Assembly (NCBI GenBank): GCA_028023455.1
Contig: JAQFVV010006541.1
Location: 432,001-496,000, forward strand
Direction: 5' to 3'
Source: Epiperipatus broadwayi
Taxonomy: Eukaryota > Onychophora > Udeonychophora > Euonychophora > Peripatidae
Length of the DNA stretch: 64,000 bases
Position 1 is the stretch's first letter. Each line of letters begins with the position of its first letter. Under the pieces are notes generated by a model. That model had not been told where the DNA came from, did no database searches, and worked only from the letters and a program-made list of their open reading frames with translations. The translations under genes and the position numbers were made by a program. Shown piece after piece: positions 60,876 through 64,000 of the stretch.

Positions 60876-61002
60876 CTTAGTAAATATTGATAAACAGAGC
60901 AAAACTCTCCATACAGTATTGCCACCTGTGCTAAACAGAGTAATCAATGGATGCCAGAAGGCTTGTGCATAAAATCCCTATCTAATGCCTACTCATCCAA
61001 TA

Positions 61003-61044
61003 TCCCCAGACTAGTTTCTGGCTTGTGGCCTTCGTCAGTGAGGA
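61003..61044 (-). ncRNA. Predicted type I hammerhead ribozyme, unit 1
   Basis: Minus strand: TCCTCA (stem I), CTGACGA (core), A-GGC-CACAA-GCC-A (stem II, three pairs, loop CACAA, A-A mismatch next to the core), GAAA (core), C-TA-G (two-base stem III loop), TC (cleavage after GTC, between 61009 and 61008), TGGGGA (stem I). Stem I pairs all six positions with one G-T. Predicted from sequence only. Confidence 0.75.
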
Positions 61045-61458
61045 GCTTTGGATCTGAGAGCACTGCATCTAGATCTTAGGATCTAATGCAACCCTCTAGC
61101 AACCACCTTTTATCTCTACTTAACTACTAAACTATGAGAATGAAATTGAAAACACAAAAAATATTTTCAATCTAAGCTCAATAGCTTAAATAGTCATATG
61201 GGTCTGAACTCAGTTCAGCACCCATACATTTTGGTGTCTTTGGCTCTTTTACAACCATAGCCACCACTATCCTATTAGGCAGGATTGGTATTAAACCATT
61301 AAGCATCACATGATCACATTTCCTTTACTAGCACATTAATTGTTGATAAACAGAGCAAAACTCTCCATACAGTATTGCCACCTGTGCTAAACAGAGTAAT
61401 CAATGGATGCCAGAAGGCTTGTGCATAAAATCCCTATCTAATGCCTACTCATCCAATA

Positions 61459-61500
61459 TCCCCAGACTAGTTTCTGGCTTGTGGCCTTCGTCAGTGAGGA
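61459..61500 (-). ncRNA. Predicted type I hammerhead ribozyme, unit 2
   Basis: Identical to the unit 1 ribozyme, 456 bases away. Cleavage at both would release a 456-nt minus-strand RNA with the correct ends for circularisation. Confidence 0.75.
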
Positions 61501-62124
61501 GCTTTGGATCTGAGAGCACTGCATCTAGATCTTAGGATCTAATGCAACCCTCTAGCAACCACCTTTTATCTCTACTTAACTACTAAACTATGAGAATGAA
61601 ATTGAAAACACAAAAAATATTTTCAATCTAAGCTCAATAGCTTAAATAGTCATATGGGTCTGAACTCAGTTCAGCACCCATACATTTTGGTGTCTTTGGC
61701 TCTTTTACAACCATAGCCACCACTATCCTATTAGGCAGGATTGGTATTAAACCATTAAGCATCACATGATCACATTTCCTTTACTAGCACATTAATTGTT
61801 GATAAACAGAGCAAAACTCTCCATACAGTATTGCCACCTGTGCTAAACAGAGTAATCAATGGATGCTTAATGGTTTAATACCAATCCTGCCTAATAGGAT
61901 AGTGGTGGCTATGGTTGTAAAAGAGCCAAAGACACCAAAATGTATGGGTGCTGAACTGAGTTCAGACCCATATGACTATTTAAGCTATTGAGCTTAGATT
62001 GAAAATATTTTTTGTGTTTTCAATTTCATTCTCATAGTTTAGTAGTTAAGTAGAGATAAAAGGTGGTTGCTAGAGGGTTGCATTAGATCCTAAGATCTAG
62101 ATGCAGTGCTCTCAGATCCAAAGC

Positions 62125-62166
62125 TCCTCACTGACGAAGGCCACAAGCCAGAAACTAGTCTGGGGA
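62125..62166 (+). ncRNA. Predicted type I hammerhead ribozyme, inverted unit
   Basis: Same sequence on the plus strand: TCCTCA 62125-62130, CTGACGA 62131-62137, stem II 62138-62150, GAAAC 62151-62155, GTC 62158-62160, TGGGGA 62161-62166. Cleavage predicted between 62160 and 62161. Confidence 0.75.
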
Positions 62167-62334
62167 TATTGGATGAGTAGGCATTAGATAGGGATTTTAT
62201 GCACAAGCCTTCTGGCATCCATTGATTACTCTGTTTAGCACAGGTGGCAATACTGTATGGAGAGTTTTGCTCTGTTTATCAACAATTAATGTGCTAGTAA
62301 AGGAAATGTGATCATGTGATGCTTAGTAAATATT

Positions 62335-63450
62335 ACTCACAAATTATAGTAAATTATCTAAACAAAAATCAATTTATTTGTGCATCTAGATATTGATTTA
62401 TAATAATTATTTGTATGTGTTTCTTGCCTTTAAATTAGGAAATATATATATAAGTACAAGCATTTTAAATTAGGTCATGTGACATCTGACTTGATTCTTT
62501 TTATAATTTAAATTAGCCTGTATTTCCCAGGGGTAATTGAAATACAGGATCACACAGAAACTATTTATCTTTTTGTGTAAATATATTATTTATCTTATTG
62601 CTATAATTAAAAGAAGCTATATAAGGGGTTTGATAAATAAATGGACTTATAAAAATAATATATTAAATCATTTTTGCTCTTTATTACTGTTTCAAATGCT
62701 TTATTTACAAGAGAATAGATGATTTAATATTATATTATATGGTTTTGGCAATGCAACAAGAAAGATAGAGTTATAAAAATATATAAAATTTAAAATAATG
62801 TATATTGACATTAGATAGAATTTATTATTACATGAAGAGAAAGACATTATTAGATTTGAATATTAATGAAAGAAATAAATGGGGGGGGGGAGAGAGATAA
62901 AAAATAAAAAGGATGTATTTCTTGAATATAAAATATTGGAAGAGGATTAGAGCAAGTTATATGGGAAATAAAATTAATTTAAATTTAGTTTAATAAAAGA
63001 GTTAGCAATAATTTAGTGAATTGCTAAGACTTTTATGACAAGAACTGATATGATGAAAGAATAATGAAAGTGGAATAAGAAAACAAATGTAATGTGTAAA
63101 GATGGATAGATCAGATTGGTTGTAGAAAATTGGAAGAAGTAATGAATAAAAAGAAGTATGTAGAATAATAATGCTGTGAAAAAGTATCAGAAAGAGTTAG
63201 TTTAACATAAATAACAAAGTTGATTATCATAGGCATTTTATTGGCAGAAACTTCTGATGTTATCCCAACCATTTCAGAAGCTAAGGAAAGTGGTGCCATC
63301 TGCTTTATTTTATAAAAATAATGAATTTATGTTTTAATTTTGCAGTTAGATGCTAAGTGTAATAAGATGATAAGCAATGTATATTTTTATTCACAATATT
63401 GACTTTTTATTCACTTTCTTTGCATATCTTCATATAATCATATATATTAT
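62335..63450. other. AT-rich spacer, nothing recognised
   Basis: A G10 run lies at 62881-62890. No gene supported. Confidence 0.45.
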
Positions 63451-63641
63451 TTATAATACTTCATTCATATACACTTTAATGCAAGTAATTTTCTTAAAAC
63501 CTTCTTTATTTTCTTACAGTTTTGACTGTCCAGCAGTCTTCATCAGAGCTCTATCCTCCTTACAATTTTAACTTTAATTAAAATAAAGAAGTTTTTAAGA
63601 AAATTACTTGCATTAAAGTGTATATGAATGAAGTATTATAA
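63451..63641. mobile_element. Small foldback with hammerhead-like loop
   Basis: Arms 63451-63512 and 63580-63641 pair (TTATAATACTTCATTCATAT and its mirror, then AATGCAAGTAATTTTCTTA and its mirror). The loop on minus (63546-63519) reads CTGATGA-A-GACTG-CTGGA-CAGTC-AAAAC: correct core start and a perfect five-pair stem II, but A replaces G12, which should inactivate it. Confidence 0.75.
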
Positions 63642-64000
63642 GTAATATTGACTTTTCACATTGTGCTTGGCAAAAAGAAATATAAGTTTAATTAATTTGA
63701 AACCTTATTTTTATATTGCATTATTTCCATTATTTTTAATGATATTTTTATTAATATATATTTATTTTTATTTATATTAATAATTTTTTAATGATTCGGA
63801 CACCCCTCATATAAAAAAAAAAACAGTTTAAAGCTCAGATATGATATTTTTTTTCTATTTTTTTACTCTTCAATATAAATTAAAAGTATAATAACTTAAA
63901 AAATTATTTCTGCTTTTTAAAAATAATTGTATAATCTTTTTAGTATTGAAAATATTTTAAATTTGATATAACGTCTTCACAAAGTGAGCGTTACATATAT
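63642..64000. other. AT-rich spacer, nothing recognised
   Basis: Runs to the window edge without a recognisable feature. Confidence 0.45.

Larger units (their letters stand above)
60889..62321. mobile_element. Hammerhead-type repeat array, copy 9: two tandem 456-bp units plus inverted unit
   Basis: CTTAGTAAATATT flanks the array at 60876-60888 and 62322-62334. Unit 1 begins TTGATAAACAGAGC at 60887, unit 2 at 61343 and a third start at 61799: the period is exactly 456 in both steps, and I see no difference between the units. The third copy runs only to GATGC (61862-61866), then continues as the exact complement of the family up to 62321. No protein is encoded. Consistent with insertion of a multimeric cDNA made from a circular or tandem RNA template. 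Confidence 0.92.

Overview
The window looks like about 64 kb of AT-rich (roughly 27% GC by eye) animal nuclear DNA. It has no bacterial features. The only recognisable host gene sequence is a broken, intronless copy of the mitochondrial matrix protein p32/C1QBP at the left edge. Everything else I can name is repeat: decayed non-LTR retrotransposons (LINEs), Penelope-like element (PLE) fragments with GIY-YIG nuclease remnants, tRNA-derived SINEs, long inverted-repeat (foldback) elements and large microsatellites. The species is not determinable from this; an invertebrate with a LINE- and PLE-rich genome fits best.

Layout. 0-5 kb: C1QBP pseudogene, antisense LINE pieces, first copy of the hammerhead-bearing repeat. 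7.5-9.4 kb: decayed LINE with reverse transcriptase (RT) and zinc-binding C-terminus. 12.4-14.3 kb: antisense Jockey/CR1-like LINE split by an (AT)n array inside its RT. 16.5-23 kb: LINE scraps, two SINE families, a foldback. 24.9-32 kb: more hammerhead repeats, a PLE fragment between inverted repeats, a 129-bp-arm hairpin. 32.2-34.8 kb: an old LINE interrupted by a hammerhead repeat. 36.3-37 kb: two PLE C-termini head to head. 37.4-56.5 kb: foldbacks (one with arms near 790 bp), microsatellites, SINEs, LINE pieces and two possible exons of an unknown gene. 56.6-59.9 kb: the best-preserved LINE, an RTE-type element with several frame breaks. 60.9-62.3 kb: two identical 456-bp tandem units plus an inverted copy, flanked by a 13-bp target-site duplication.

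The most interesting system is this dispersed repeat family (nine clear loci plus a remnant). It carries a type I hammerhead ribozyme core (CTGANGA, stem II, GAAA, short stem III, GTC cleavage site, stem I). It occurs as monomers, tandem dimers and inverted arrays, and at four loci it is bounded by 11-14 bp direct repeats. This is the signature described for retrozymes: non-autonomous retroelements copied through circular RNA and thought to use PLE or LINE machinery. PLE fragments are present in the same window. Looser hammerhead-like motifs also occur in foldback loops and beside PLE sequence.

No protein-coding gene can be called intact. Two exon-like segments (51.3 and 55.3 kb) join in phase and may belong to a host gene whose other exons I could not find.
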